DNA of 25,388 nt from a virus: positions 1 through 25,388 of the IMG/VR virus record IMGVR_UViG_3300032342_000062. One strand, written 5' to 3'. Of the stretch, positions 1 through 7,428 are shown piece after piece; position 1 is the first letter of the stretch, and every line of letters starts with the position of its first letter. Below the pieces are notes generated by a model. It saw nothing but the letters and a program-made list of their open reading frames with translations. It ran no database searches and was not told where the DNA came from. Both the position numbers and the translations under genes were made by a program.

Positions 1-1602
1 ATCGAAACGGATCAAAATACCGTCGCCTTCAAAGCGAACGGAAAATATTTCGTTCTTTCACCGTCAAATTATTACGACGGTTCCTGGCATTCGAACGGCT
101 CCCTGGTGCCTGTTATGTCGGCGGGCTCCGTTGCGTACATGGGTGGATCGGGAGTCCTGGCCGAAGATAATTCCAATTTTTATTACAACGATTTTTACCA
201 TTATCTCGGTTTGGGAACGAACGCCCCCGCTTGTCAACTTGATATGGTTTCTGGAACGCCCGCTTCTTTTCCTTCCGGTTATAATATCGCCCTGGCAATA
301 AGAAGCAACGCTTCGGTTGCTTTTATGTTGGGTGGCGGGGGCGGGCTCGCTACAATTTTTTTCGATACCACGGCGACATATATTCAATATTCGGCGGGCG
401 ATTTTACAATAGCAAGCACCCGCCTTTTCGTTCCCGCAACGACGGTGCAAGGAAATTTAATTGTAGGCTCGACCTATTTTCTTTATTTGGCTGATTTTCC
501 CGTCAAGGCGATTCCGATAACCGATTCCTCGACAGCGGGGAAGATCGTCGAAGATTCGGCTTATTTTAATTATGATAAATCGACGCACGTTTTGACCGTT
601 CAGTCAATGCAAATTGCAGGATTGACTGCAACGGGTGTCGCCTTTGAAAATGCGGGGGGAACGGCAATCGCAACGGACGCAACCTATTTCAATTACGATT
701 CCGCAACCCATGTCCTTTTCGGATCGAATATTTCTTGTGCGACCTTTGCATTATCAAACGCAACGAGCCCGCTTGTTCCGCTTTTCCATTTAACGCAACA
801 TGGAGCGAGCGGGGCTTCCTTCCAGACGGACACAGCGATCGGCGTGGAATCTGGCTCGATCGATTTAATTTCCCAATATATAGCGGGAAGCGGGAAGATT
901 GCCAAAATTTACATTGGCGACAATACTTATCCGATCGATTATTATTTCTCGTATGATGCAAGCGTTCCCCTCGCCACAACCAGGATTCGCTCGACAACGT
1001 ATATGGAAATGACACCGAGCGAAATCCACCTTTTGCCCGTAGCAATTAGCACCGCTATGGTATCGAAGCCCGCAAATATCACCTGTCTATATCTTCAAAA
1101 ACACGGAGTAAGCGGTGGAACTTTTACATCGGGCACAATTTTAGGTTGGGAGCGAGACGACGGCGACGCAATTCTCCAGGGCCTTGTTTATGGCGGGAAT
1201 ATGCACAAACTTATTCTCGGCTCCGATTCATACCCGACCGATTTTCAGTTGAAAGTTTCCGCCTATGGTACCGCCCGCTTTGCGGATATTAAGGTTGGCG
1301 GTACCGATCCGTTGCTTTCAATGGATTCAATCGGAATGAGAATCGGCGGAAGCTCGTTCGGGGGAAGCGGTCGAATGGACGGCTCTCGGCTCCGCATAAG
1401 GCACAATTCAAATACGGACGGCTTTATTATGTTCGACGGAAATTCGGCATCGAAAACAAGATATACGCTCGTCAAGGCTTCCGACGTGGCGACAAGCTCG
1501 GTTAAGGCTTTAGTCAAGGTCGATGTTTACGACACGGCGGGAAGAATAACGGATTCCGATTTATATATCGAACTGAAAACCATAGATACGTGGTCAACCT
1601 AA
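1..1602 (+). CDS. Phage tail fibre / receptor-binding structural protein (5' partial)
   Basis: The frame is open from base 1, so the N-terminus lies outside the window and at least 533 residues are present. The sequence is rich in Gly, Ser, Thr and Ala with short beta-type segments, as in trimeric tail fibres. Two kinds of internal repeat are visible. The first is YFNYDxxTHVL, encoded near 562-600 and 685-720. The second is a longer unit with LxxHGxSGxxF, then a G(V/W)E, then KI/KL and a Y-P-I/T-D segment, near 785-945 and 1090-1245. Phage fibres with the YFNYD-type repeat are common. The product probably sits on the virion tail and contacts the host surface. No C-terminal S74 chaperone motif was seen. 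It lies 11 bp before the lysis gene. A shorter GTG start at 106 is not needed because the frame continues upstream. Confidence 0.75.
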   Translation: METDQNTVAFKANGKYFVLSPSNYYDGSWHSNGSLVPVMSAGSVAYMGGSGVLAEDNSNFYYNDFYHYLGLGTNAPACQLDMVSGTPASFPSGYNIALAIRSNASVAFMLGGGGGLATIFFDTTATYIQYSAGDFTIASTRLFVPATTVQGNLIVGSTYFLYLADFPVKAIPITDSSTAGKIVEDSAYFNYDKSTHVLTVQSMQIAGLTATGVAFENAGGTAIATDATYFNYDSATHVLFGSNISCATFALSNATSPLVPLFHLTQHGASGASFQTDTAIGVESGSIDLISQYIAGSGKIAKIYIGDNTYPIDYYFSYDASVPLATTRIRSTTYMEMTPSEIHLLPVAISTAMVSKPANITCLYLQKHGVSGGTFTSGTILGWERDDGDAILQGLVYGGNMHKLILGSDSYPTDFQLKVSAYGTARFADIKVGGTDPLLSMDSIGMRIGGSSFGGSGRMDGSRLRIRHNSNTDGFIMFDGNSASKTRYTLVKASDVATSSVKALVKVDVYDTAGRITDSDLYIELKTIDTWST

Positions 1603-1613
1603 AAGGGGGGAAA

Positions 1614-2018
1614 ATGCCGAATTTTTCAAACGCTTCCCTGGAGAAATTGAAAACGTGCGACCCCAGGATTCAAAAAGTTTTCCTCGAAGTTGTAAAGATA
1701 TTCGATTGTAAAATTTTATGCGGCCATAGGGGAAAAGAAGCACAGCACCAGGCTTTCATAGAGGGAAAATCTAAACTCGACTGGCCCCTGGGCGAGCACA
1801 ATCACGAACCGAGCTTTGCCGTCGATGTGGCCCCTTGCATAAACGGGAAGCCGAGCGAAAACGAAAAGCTTTGTCGCTTCTTTGCGGGTATCGTTTTTGC
1901 GATCGCTAAAATTTACGGAATAAAAATCGGCTTTCGGTGGGGCGGCGATTGGGACATGGATTTCGATTTTTCCGATCAAACTTTTAACGATCTTTTCCAC
2001 TTCGAATTGCGGGAGTAA
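1614..2018 (+). CDS. M15-family peptidoglycan peptidase (endolysin, VanY/T5 lysin-like)
   Basis: This 134-residue protein has the M15 zinc-peptidase pattern: a GHR near residue 37, H64 and D71 in a HNHEPSFAVDV segment, and a late FHFEL with H129. H64, D71 and H129 are the expected zinc ligands. Spacing and length match small phage L-Ala-D-Glu/D-Ala peptidases such as the T5 endolysin. The expected role is cutting peptide cross-links of host peptidoglycan at lysis. The ATG at 1614 is preferred over an in-frame GTG at 1590 because AAAAGGGGGG lies directly before it and the GTG sits inside the fibre gene. There is no signal peptide, so release would need a holin or other export. A virion-associated peptidase is an alternative role. 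Confidence 0.85.
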   Translation: MPNFSNASLEKLKTCDPRIQKVFLEVVKIFDCKILCGHRGKEAQHQAFIEGKSKLDWPLGEHNHEPSFAVDVAPCINGKPSENEKLCRFFAGIVFAIAKIYGIKIGFRWGGDWDMDFDFSDQTFNDLFHFELRE

Positions 2019-2022
2019 AAAA

Positions 2023-2568
2023 ATGAAAAATATATCCGATCTTCCGCCTGGCTCTATCGGGCTTGTCCATTCTGAATTTTCGGTGATCTCTTTTGCAATC
2101 CGATTTCTTACGAAATCCTGGAGCAACCACGCCCTTATTTATTTCGGTTCTGGAAAGCACGAAACAATCGAAGCGGAAGCAAAGGGTGTTTGTATTGATA
2201 CGCTCGATTCCAGGCTCAACAAAAAAAACCGAATAAAGTTTTTCTATAATGAAAATTTGACGGTCGAGCAACTCCAGTTAATAAAGCTTTACGCTTATTC
2301 CAGGGTTGGCACAAAATATGATTATAGTGGAATCCGAAAATTTTTTGAGCGAATAGCGGGCTCCTGGTTCGGGCTTCGCCTTCGCACAAAAGACGACGCA
2401 AACCAAGATTTTTGTTCCGAGCTCTCCGTAACCGCCTTTTCTTGTGCCCAGGTTAAAACTTCGGCGAAGGAAGCTTCGGAAAGCTCGCCTGGCGATCTGG
2501 AAGCCTATTTTACTGGCCCCGAAGGGATCGCCCAGGGGTGGAAGCTTTGGGATACTTGGAACGGTTAA
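2023..2568 (+). CDS. YiiX/permuted NlpC-P60-like cysteine hydrolase
   Basis: This 181-residue protein shows the permuted papain-like (YiiX, formerly DUF830) arrangement. The catalytic His is in WSNHALIYFG (H36), and the catalytic Cys comes late in DFCSELSVTAF (C131). Members hydrolyse amide or thioester bonds in peptidoglycan peptides or lipids. In phages they are often found near tail or lysis genes. It begins 4 bp after the M15 gene, with GGGAG inside that gene's end as the likely ribosome binding site, so the two are probably co-expressed. A second cell-wall enzyme at lysis or DNA entry is plausible, but the substrate cannot be read from sequence. It is the last rightward gene before a convergent terminator region. 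Confidence 0.75.
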   Translation: MKNISDLPPGSIGLVHSEFSVISFAIRFLTKSWSNHALIYFGSGKHETIEAEAKGVCIDTLDSRLNKKNRIKFFYNENLTVEQLQLIKLYAYSRVGTKYDYSGIRKFFERIAGSWFGLRLRTKDDANQDFCSELSVTAFSCAQVKTSAKEASESSPGDLEAYFTGPEGIAQGWKLWDTWNG

Positions 2569-2603
2569 AAAGCCCAAATACGGCAATTTTTTCCCTATCC
2601 AAT

Positions 2604-2627
2604 GAAAAGGGGCGGTTTCCCGCCCCC
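2604..2627 (-). terminator. Leftward rho-independent terminator
   Basis: Bases 2609-2615 (GGGGCGG) pair with 2620-2626 (CCGCCCC) around a TTTC loop. On the minus strand the stem is followed by TTTT. It sits 62 bp past the stop of the last leftward gene, in the convergent gap. A second G/C hairpin near 2654-2668 has no T-tract. Confidence 0.65.
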
Positions 2628-2688
2628 AAATAACCCCTAAATTCGCCCAGGATACCCCCTAAAAGGGGGGGGTAGGCGGGCAGATCGT

Positions 2689-3198
2689 CTATTTTTTGGC
2701 TTCCGATAAGGGTTCCTCGTATTTTATAGCCTGGAAGATCGTAGACAGGATATTTTGGAAAGCCCCCGCATATTCCCCACAAGGCGAAGGAATCTCTCGA
2801 CTCGAAATCGAATACAGGCTATTTGTCGTCGATTCGGTTTTCAAGAACTTTTCGAAGCCTTCCACCTGGGGCTTATATTTTTCGTTCAAAACTTCCACCC
2901 GCCGATTGTATTCTTCGGCATTCGACCCGAGTTCGAAAAGCTCGAAACCGCCGTCGATCGTGACTTTCGGCTTTCCTTTTTCGTCCTTTTCGCAAAGCTC
3001 CAGGCCGAGCTTCCTTTGCTCGTTTTCCATTTCAACACGAAATTTCCCCGCCGACGTTATTTCGTTAAATTCATTTTTCAAAATATTCACGTTTTTTGAA
3101 ACGCCGTAAAACCATTGGAAGGACGGGCTCTTTTCGTATTTGATTTTCCCCAGGCGGGAAAAGGCTTCGTACAATTCGACCACTTCTTTCTTGAACAT
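2689..3198 (-). CDS. Hypothetical charged, helical protein
   Basis: This 169-residue protein is not recognised. It is highly charged, with long predicted helices and no membrane segment or signal peptide. The middle part (EMENEQRKLGLELCEKDEKGKPKVTIDG, residues about 55-83) resembles a helical hairpin with a short beta turn, then a helical stretch, then an uncharged segment with one Cys. Its start has GGGGG seven bases upstream (AGGGGGTTTT-ATG), the usual backbone signal. It is the last gene of the leftward operon, 8 bp after the DUF5672-like gene and just before a terminator. An accessory or early regulatory role is possible, but nothing in the sequence fixes it. Confidence 0.6.
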   Translation of the reverse strand: MFKKEVVELYEAFSRLGKIKYEKSPSFQWFYGVSKNVNILKNEFNEITSAGKFRVEMENEQRKLGLELCEKDEKGKPKVTIDGGFELFELGSNAEEYNRRVEVLNEKYKPQVEGFEKFLKTESTTNSLYSISSREIPSPCGEYAGAFQNILSTIFQAIKYEEPLSEAKK

Positions 3199-3206
3199 AA
3201 AACCCC

Positions 3207-3800
3207 CTATTTGAAAAATTGGTTATTTTTTCCATGAAAGCCGAACTGGTTTTCATAGTTGGGATATTTCCCGTTTCCTTCCCAAGAGAAAAGGTGAGCG
3301 ATAAATTCCGGTGCGAACGTGAAGCCCTGGCCGATAAGTTCGTCGTATCTTTGCCGACAAATTTCGTCGTCCTCGTTTGTGCAAAGCTCCAGGGCCTTCG
3401 GGTGCATTGCGATATATTCCATAAGGCGGCGGGAGCGGATCGAGAAGCCCCCGTTCCCTACGTTCCGCTCCGAATACCACCAGGGGGCCCCGATCCAATC
3501 GTAGAGCAAATATTCTTTGTGCCACGCTTTCGGATTCACGATAAAACCATCGCATTGAATTAAAAGCATAAATTCAGTATCGCAATAACTCCATAGGTGA
3601 TTAAAACAAAAATCGTCGTATTCTTTCCCGCTTGCGATATAGGGAATATCGATCTTATGCGGAGAATTTGTTTTTATATTCGTTAAATATTTCACCGCTC
3701 CGAATTCGCAATGTTTTAAACATTCCTCTATGGCGTGAATATTAGCTTCGTGCCGAAAGCAATCGGCGAGCAAAAGGGTAACGGTCGGGAGTCTTATCAT
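3207..3800 (-). CDS. DUF5672-family putative glycosyltransferase
   Basis: This 197-residue protein matches the DUF5672 pattern throughout: LLIQCDGFIVNP (residues 79-90), YDWIGAPWW (100-108), VGNGGFSIRSRRL (114-126), ED-EIC (about 143-148), FAPE (162-165) and a terminal QFGFHG (185-190). The family is thought to be GT-A-like glycosyltransferases, with the QCDG aspartate in the DxD position. The acceptor is unknown. The start overlaps the stop of the preceding gene by 4 bp (ATGA). A GT9-like transferase lies two genes upstream, so the pair probably act on a common glycan, perhaps host surface polysaccharide. Glycosylation of a phage product is not excluded. Confidence 0.85.
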   Translation of the reverse strand: MIRLPTVTLLLADCFRHEANIHAIEECLKHCEFGAVKYLTNIKTNSPHKIDIPYIASGKEYDDFCFNHLWSYCDTEFMLLIQCDGFIVNPKAWHKEYLLYDWIGAPWWYSERNVGNGGFSIRSRRLMEYIAMHPKALELCTNEDDEICRQRYDELIGQGFTFAPEFIAHLFSWEGNGKYPNYENQFGFHGKNNQFFK

Positions 3801-4339
3801 TTCCCGCCCCCTATCTGTTTCGCCTTGCTATAAAAAATTGCGTTCGAAATCGGCTTCGAGTATTCCAGAAGCGAAGCCAGGCTCCCGTTAAGCTTTTCAG
3901 CGAACGGATCGTTCCCAATTTGAAGTTGGGTGGATTTTTCCATTTCTTTTATCATTTCCACCGCTTTTGTTTTGAAGCTCTCGAAATCGTCCGTTGCCCG
4001 TTCGAATGGATCGCCCAGGGTTTCTTTTAATTCTCGAATGGTGGAGCGGCCCACCAGAATATCGGAAACGCATTCGAAAATATTTGTTGCATATTTTGTT
4101 ATAGTTTCGTTTTCGCCGATCACCACGACAAGCTCCCGACAGGTTTTCGAAAAATTATCGGCCAGGACGCAAACCGTTTGAATCCGTTGTTCTTTTATTA
4201 TTTCCGATCTTTCGTTCCGATAAGCGTTAATTATCCCGACAAGTTCGCTCGCTTCGATGCGGAATTTTTGGGCGAGCTTCCGCCGCTCGGCGTATTCCGT
4301 GATGCCGAGAATCGCCTGGAATAGTTCTTTAATTTTCAT
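3797..4339 (-). CDS. Hypothetical helical protein
   Basis: This 180-residue protein is not recognised. It looks almost entirely alpha-helical, with many Glu, Lys and Ile and an amphipathic pattern suggesting a coiled coil or helical bundle. No membrane segment is visible. The ATG at 4339 (MKIKELFQ) is preferred to an upstream GTG at 4357 because AGGGA lies just before it and the GTG overlaps a small ORF. Its stop overlaps the DUF5672-like start by 4 bp. It sits between the two glycosyltransferase genes and is probably made with them, but its role is unknown. Confidence 0.65.
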   Translation of the reverse strand: MKIKELFQAILGITEYAERRKLAQKFRIEASELVGIINAYRNERSEIIKEQRIQTVCVLADNFSKTCRELVVVIGENETITKYATNIFECVSDILVGRSTIRELKETLGDPFERATDDFESFKTKAVEMIKEMEKSTQLQIGNDPFAEKLNGSLASLLEYSKPISNAIFYSKAKQIGGGK

Positions 4340-4346
4340 ATTTTCC

Positions 4347-4430
4347 CTAAGAATCACATGGAGAATTGTATTCTTCCTCTATATTTCGGCTTAAATCCTC
4401 GAACGGATTTTCTTCGTTCAAATTTTGCAT
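4347..4430 (-). CDS. Tiny 27-residue ORF with strong ribosome binding site
   Basis: The reading frame is ATG at 4430 to TAG at 4347, giving an acidic 27-residue peptide (MQNLNEENPFEDLSRNIEEE, then YNSPCDS). AGGGGGAACC directly before the ATG matches the backbone ribosome binding site. It overlaps the end of the GT9-like gene by 13 bp and ends 7 bp before the next start, so it fills the gap between them exactly. It could be a real micro-protein or a translational coupler. Function is unknown. Confidence 0.5.
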   Translation of the reverse strand: MQNLNEENPFEDLSRNIEEEYNSPCDS

Positions 4431-5749
4431 GGTTCCCCCTTTTCCGCATGAACGAAAGTTTTTATTTTTTCAACAAGCGAATCGATCTCGATTGCATCAT
4501 AACAAACAGGGAATTCCTCTCTTGCAAACTGGCAAGGCTCAAAGCCGTGGGAGCAACAGGGGGCACAGGAAGCGGGCGAATCGATCCACCGAGCGAGCGG
4601 GTAGGTTCCGCATCGAATCCGCCCAGGGAAGGCCCCGAAGATTCCAAAGGTAGGAACGCCCTGGGCGTTCGCAATATGCAATGTACCCGTATCTACCGAA
4701 ATGCAAGCGGAAGCCAGGGAAGCGACGGCCACAAGATCAGCCACGGAACGGGAAGCTTCCGAAATATTAAAAACCCGATTTCTATACTTGCAACTTTGAA
4801 CAAGAAAATCGTTTTCTTTTGCTTTCCCTGGAGAATCACAAATTACGATCGGCTTTTTCTGGGCTTCGCAAAGCTTGTCCAGAAGGGCAAGTTTCCACAC
4901 TGGGCGGGGCGTTCGAATTATGGAATTCGAATTCAGTTGAACGAGAATAAAATCGGAAACGGGGCGGGTGGGATTGAAAACTGTAAGCCCCTGGAAAAGC
5001 TTTTTGAATTCGGCCACCCTGGAAGGATCGGGAGCCAGGGAAGGGTTCAAGCAAATATCGGGAATTCCCGTATTCGCCCACCGATTAAAAAGCTTGTATA
5101 TATTTTCCGTTTCCGCTTCTTTGCATTTTAGGATAATTGAATCGAAGGCCAGGTGATAATCGGCCCTATAAAAAAATTTCGCATTGAACGGCACGTTTAT
5201 AATTTCATCGACAAAAGGAATATCAAGCTTTTCGATTATGCTTTGCCGTTCGAATAGCGGGCGGGCGTTCAAAGGAATTCCCGCTATAATATAACAGGAA
5301 GGATAACGCATTTTTAAAAAGCGTAAAATCGGTTGCGAAAAAAGAATGTCGCCGAGCCCTATTCCATACATCCAATAAAGCAAAATTTTTTTCGATAAGT
5401 CTTCCCCACGGTATCGCTTTATTTTTCGACGCATCTTATCGGTGGGAATAATGCAATGGCCCACCTGGTCGTAAAGCTCCATAAAATGTTGGAGATCGAC
5501 GAACCATTCGGAGCCCTTCGACATTTTCAGTTTGAACCCGCCCTTATCGAAAGAGCAATCGATGTCTTTTTTCACGCCCAGGATCACCATTTCAGGCGGA
5601 AAGCTTTTGAATTCTTCCAGGGTTTCGACCTTCCCGCCGAAGATAAGCTCCAGGTCGTCCAGGGAATAACCAAGCTTTTGAAATATCGAAAACTGAATTT
5701 CGTTTATTTCAAAGCCCGTTCCTTTTTTATATGCTATCTCTCCCGTCAT
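4418..5749 (-). CDS. GT9-like glycosyltransferase (heptosyltransferase family) with extra N-terminal domain
   Basis: This 443-residue protein has the heptosyltransferase layout from about residue 119. A KILLYWMYGIGLGDILFSQP segment carries the N-terminal GxGD motif (D134). A later VDTGTLHIANAQGVPTFGIF segment matches the nucleotide-sugar-binding D-x-G-x-x-H motif. A Cys-rich CAPCCSHGFEPC stretch follows, often seen in this family. In bacteria GT9 enzymes add heptose to lipopolysaccharide core or related glycans. The first ~115 residues are not explained by GT9 and look like a separate alpha/beta domain. It starts 1 bp after the stop of a small membrane protein, with GGGGG upstream. The likely role is modifying a host envelope glycan. 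Acceptor and sugar donor are not known. Confidence 0.8.
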   Translation of the reverse strand: MTGEIAYKKGTGFEINEIQFSIFQKLGYSLDDLELIFGGKVETLEEFKSFPPEMVILGVKKDIDCSFDKGGFKLKMSKGSEWFVDLQHFMELYDQVGHCIIPTDKMRRKIKRYRGEDLSKKILLYWMYGIGLGDILFSQPILRFLKMRYPSCYIIAGIPLNARPLFERQSIIEKLDIPFVDEIINVPFNAKFFYRADYHLAFDSIILKCKEAETENIYKLFNRWANTGIPDICLNPSLAPDPSRVAEFKKLFQGLTVFNPTRPVSDFILVQLNSNSIIRTPRPVWKLALLDKLCEAQKKPIVICDSPGKAKENDFLVQSCKYRNRVFNISEASRSVADLVAVASLASACISVDTGTLHIANAQGVPTFGIFGAFPGRIRCGTYPLARWIDSPASCAPCCSHGFEPCQFAREEFPVCYDAIEIDSLVEKIKTFVHAEKGEPCKI

Positions 5750-5750
5750 T

Positions 5751-5918
5751 CTATAACCCCCAATTTTTTACTATTTGAAAAATCAGCGTGAAGGCCCCGA
5801 TCGCTCCGAGCCCCCAGACGATCGAAAGCTCGCAATATATGTCGCCACGGATTAAATAAGATGCAAGATAAAAGCCGAAAAGAAACCCCCAGATCGCCCC
5901 CGTTAAAAGCTTCGCCAT
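5751..5918 (-). CDS. Small two-span membrane protein (55 aa)
   Basis: The frame from ATG 5918 to TAG 5751 encodes 55 residues with two hydrophobic spans (about residues 7-24 and 33-50) separated by a short polar RGDIYCE loop. The start overlaps the preceding stop as TAATG, which suggests coupled translation. Longer in-frame starts (6014) are less likely because two other small ORFs with good signals overlap there. Size and topology fit a holin or other small phage membrane protein. It is however next to glycosyltransferase genes, not the lysins at 1614-2568. A partner of glycan transfer is an alternative. Confidence 0.6.
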   Translation of the reverse strand: MAKLLTGAIWGFLFGFYLASYLIRGDIYCELSIVWGLGAIGAFTLIFQIVKNWGL

Positions 5919-6034
5919 TATTCGTCGTCCTCGCTTTTCTTCGCCATTCGAACAAAGCTCCATGCGAGAAAAACAAAGCCCAGAATACAAAAAGCACCGA
6001 GCCCAATAAACCACGGATTAATTTTATCTTCCAT
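5918..6034 (-). CDS. Small single-span membrane protein (38 aa)
   Basis: ATG 6034 to TAA 5918 encodes 38 residues. A hydrophobic span (about residues 8-29, PWFIGLGAFCILGFVFLAWS) is followed by a charged tail RMAKKSEDDE. AGGGGGGAAA sits directly before the ATG. It overlaps the upstream ORF by 11 bp and the downstream one by 1 bp (TAATG). Topology is likely N-out or C-in, from the basic residues after the span. Function is not known. Holin, antiholin or an envelope-modifying accessory are possible. Confidence 0.6.
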   Translation of the reverse strand: MEDKINPWFIGLGAFCILGFVFLAWSFVRMAKKSEDDE

Positions 6035-6173
6035 TTTCCCCCCTAAATATTTTAAACAGAATTACGCATAAAAGAAGGAAGCAAACGAAAACCCCCCAGG
6101 TGATCGAATCCAGGCGGTCGACAATCTGGAGTTGATAGGCGATCATTCGGCTTACAATGACTTCGTTTCCCAT
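6024..6173 (-). CDS. Small single-span membrane protein (49 aa)
   Basis: ATG 6173 to TAA 6024 encodes 49 residues: an amphipathic N-terminal part (MGNEVIVSRMIAYQLQIVDRL), a hydrophobic span (about residues 24-42, ITWGVFVCFLLLCVILF) and a basic end (KIFRGENGR). GGGGGG is about five bases upstream of the ATG. It overlaps the VRR-NUC gene end by 22 bp. It is the first of three consecutive overlapping membrane micro-ORFs. The helix-then-span layout is seen in small holins and in spanin-like inner-membrane parts, but no family is recognised. Confidence 0.6.
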   Translation of the reverse strand: MGNEVIVSRMIAYQLQIVDRLDSITWGVFVCFLLLCVILFKIFRGENGR

Positions 6174-6544
6174 ACGCCCCCCGCAAAATATTTATTGAAT
6201 GCCAGGATTGCTTGCTCCAAAGAATAAACGACGATAGTTGCGTAGCCTTCCATGTCCAGGAAATTTAAAAATTCCTTTTGCTCCAGGGTACACTTATTCG
6301 GAAAAATTTTAACTTCCATAAAAAGACCGTGATAATTATTAACAGGAAGCGGGAGAAAAATATCTGGAACGCCCCGCTTAACCCCTTCGGATTTTAATCG
6401 CATAGCGACGGCGGGGTGGCGTTGCCCGCCGTTCGGAATAGCGAATAAATATTTTAAGGCGGGGCAACTTCCCGATTGCATTCCCGCCCAGGCAAATATT
6501 GCCGTTTGCAAGTCATGTTCGGGGCTCCGCTTTTTATTTGGCAT
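6152..6544 (-). CDS. VRR-NUC domain nuclease
   Basis: This 130-residue protein is a stand-alone VRR-NUC (PD-(D/E)XK superfamily) nuclease. Key pieces are an N-terminal helix (EHDLQTAIFAW), IPNGGQRHPAVAMRLKSEGVKRGVPDIFLPLP (residues 36-67, D61), and LFMEVKI with E77 and K79 as the ExK catalytic pair, then EQKEFLNFLDMEGYATIVV. Length is typical for phage copies. The ATG at 6544 has GAGGGGGG upstream. A longer start at 6631 would overlap the previous gene and lacks a signal. These nucleases are structure-selective and in phages may act on replication or recombination intermediates. It starts within the last 11 bases of the preceding gene. Confidence 0.88.
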   Translation of the reverse strand: MPNKKRSPEHDLQTAIFAWAGMQSGSCPALKYLFAIPNGGQRHPAVAMRLKSEGVKRGVPDIFLPLPVNNYHGLFMEVKIFPNKCTLEQKEFLNFLDMEGYATIVVYSLEQAILAFNKYFAGGVWETKSL

Positions 6545-6758
6545 CTTCGCCCCCCTCGTCGCAGTCTTGCATTTCGGCGGGCTTATCCCAGGTAATAAGC
6601 GATTCGCTTTTGCACGAACAGATTTCGGCAAAGACGGTCGATTCTGATCCTGGGTGGCCGCTTGCCAACGCTTCCGCTTCGGCTTTTGCTTCCTGGACGG
6701 TTTTAAAAAAAGGTTCGATCGATGCGGACAAAGAACTATTTGTTACAAGAAATCTCAT
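6534..6758 (-). CDS. Hypothetical small phage protein (74 aa)
   Basis: This 74-residue protein starts [31 protein letters not shown] and ends in an acidic tail. The [16 protein letters not shown] segment is a short amphipathic helix. Two cysteines in ICSCKSE (about residues 46-49) are close together. Small proteins of this type occur in phage early regions, but I know no function. GGGGGA precedes the ATG, and the start overlaps the pentapeptide-repeat gene's stop (ATGA). It also overlaps the VRR-NUC start by 11 bp, so the three are probably translated together. Confidence 0.65.
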   Translation of the reverse strand: MRFLVTNSSLSASIEPFFKTVQEAKAEAEALASGHPGSESTVFAEICSCKSESLITWDKPAEMQDCDEGGEDAK

Positions 6759-7405
6759 TTTTCCCCCTTCCAGATTGTTTTGATAAATTTTATCATGGCT
6801 TTGTAGTTTTTTCCATGTTCATTGTTGCCGTGAGCTTCTTTAACTTTTTTCTCGAATTCCGAGATGGAACCCCAAAAACAACCGCAATTAATCGTTATGG
6901 ATTTTTTCAATTTAAAACAGATCGTAAAACCACCCCTCGAACCAATATTTCCGATCTGTTTTATATCTTCAATCGGATTTTCTTTATCCAAAAGGTAGGC
7001 CCTCGAAAGGTAGGCCCCCGAAAGGTAGGCCCCCGAAAGGTAGGCCCTCGAAAGGTTGGCCCTCGAAAGGTTGGCCCCCGAAAGGTCGGCCCCCGAAAGG
7101 TTGGCCCCCGAAAGGTCGGCCCCCGAAAGGTTGGCCCCCGAAAGGTAGGCCCCCGAAAGGTTGGCCCTCGAAAGGTTGGCCCCCGAAAGGTTGGCCCCCG
7201 AAAGGTCGGCCCCCGAAAGGTCGGCCCTCGAAAGGTTGGCCCCCGAAAGGTTGGCCCTCGAAAGGTCGGCCCCCGAAAGGTCGGCCCTCGAAAGGTTGGC
7301 CCTCACTTTAATTCCAACTTCCAGAGTAATTTTGATTGTATTATTTTCACAATCGTGAAAAAATAGAATCGAGTTAGTTATCCAACTTTTAATTTCAATT
7401 TTCAT
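6755..7405 (-). CDS. Pentapeptide-repeat protein
   Basis: This 216-residue protein has a short N-terminal part ([31 protein letters not shown]), about 21 uninterrupted pentapeptides of form A(N/D/Y)LS(G/R) at residues ~34-138, and a C-terminal domain (about 139-216) with [12 protein letters not shown], a Cys and a helical end. The repeats should form a right-handed quadrilateral beta-helix. Some relatives mimic DNA and bind gyrase (Qnr, MfpA), but most have no assigned role. Repeat regularity is unusually high here. ATG 7405 is chosen because AAAAGGGGGAAAA directly precedes it. It is the first backbone gene after the attC array, 24 bp from the last site. A phage anti-host function is possible but unproven. 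Confidence 0.85.
   Translation of the reverse strand: MKIEIKSWITNSILFFHDCENNTIKITLEVGIKVRANLSRADLSGADLSRANLSGANLSRADLSGADLSGANLSGANLSRANLSGAYLSGANLSGADLSGANLSGADLSGANLSRANLSRAYLSGAYLSGAYLSRAYLLDKENPIEDIKQIGNIGSRGGFTICFKLKKSITINCGCFWGSISEFEKKVKEAHGNNEHGKNYKAMIKFIKTIWKGEK
6994..7304. repeat. 15-bp tandem repeat array (about 20.7 copies) inside the pentapeptide gene
   Basis: Twenty perfect-length units of plus-strand form GGTNGGCCCYCGAAA run from 6994 to 7293, with a partial unit after. Only two positions vary: N (A, T or C) and Y (T or C). On the coding strand both are first codon positions, giving N/D/Y and G/R. The remaining 13 bases, including every wobble base, do not change. Confidence 0.95.
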
Positions 7406-7428
7406 TTTTCCCCCTTTTAAATTGCTTC

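Noticed and set aside
2654-2668. Second G/C hairpin in the convergent gap as a rightward terminator
   Set aside because: CCCCCT/AGGGGG pairs, but no T-run follows on either strand at the right place.
4358-5131. Plus-strand 257-residue ORF opposite the GT9-like gene
   Set aside because: No ribosome binding site, low-complexity translation, and the minus strand carries clear GT9 motifs.
6994-7304. CRISPR array
   Set aside because: Units are contiguous 15-bp coding repeats with no spacers, and no cas gene is near.
6722-7366. Long plus-strand ORF with repeated KVGPR units across the pentapeptide gene
   Set aside because: It is the antisense shadow of a 15-bp repeat with no stop in any frame. 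It has no ribosome binding site and no recognisable fold.
6755-7405. Diversity-generating retroelement target
   Set aside because: Variation at A-containing codon positions invites the idea, but there is no template repeat copy and no reverse transcriptase in the window.
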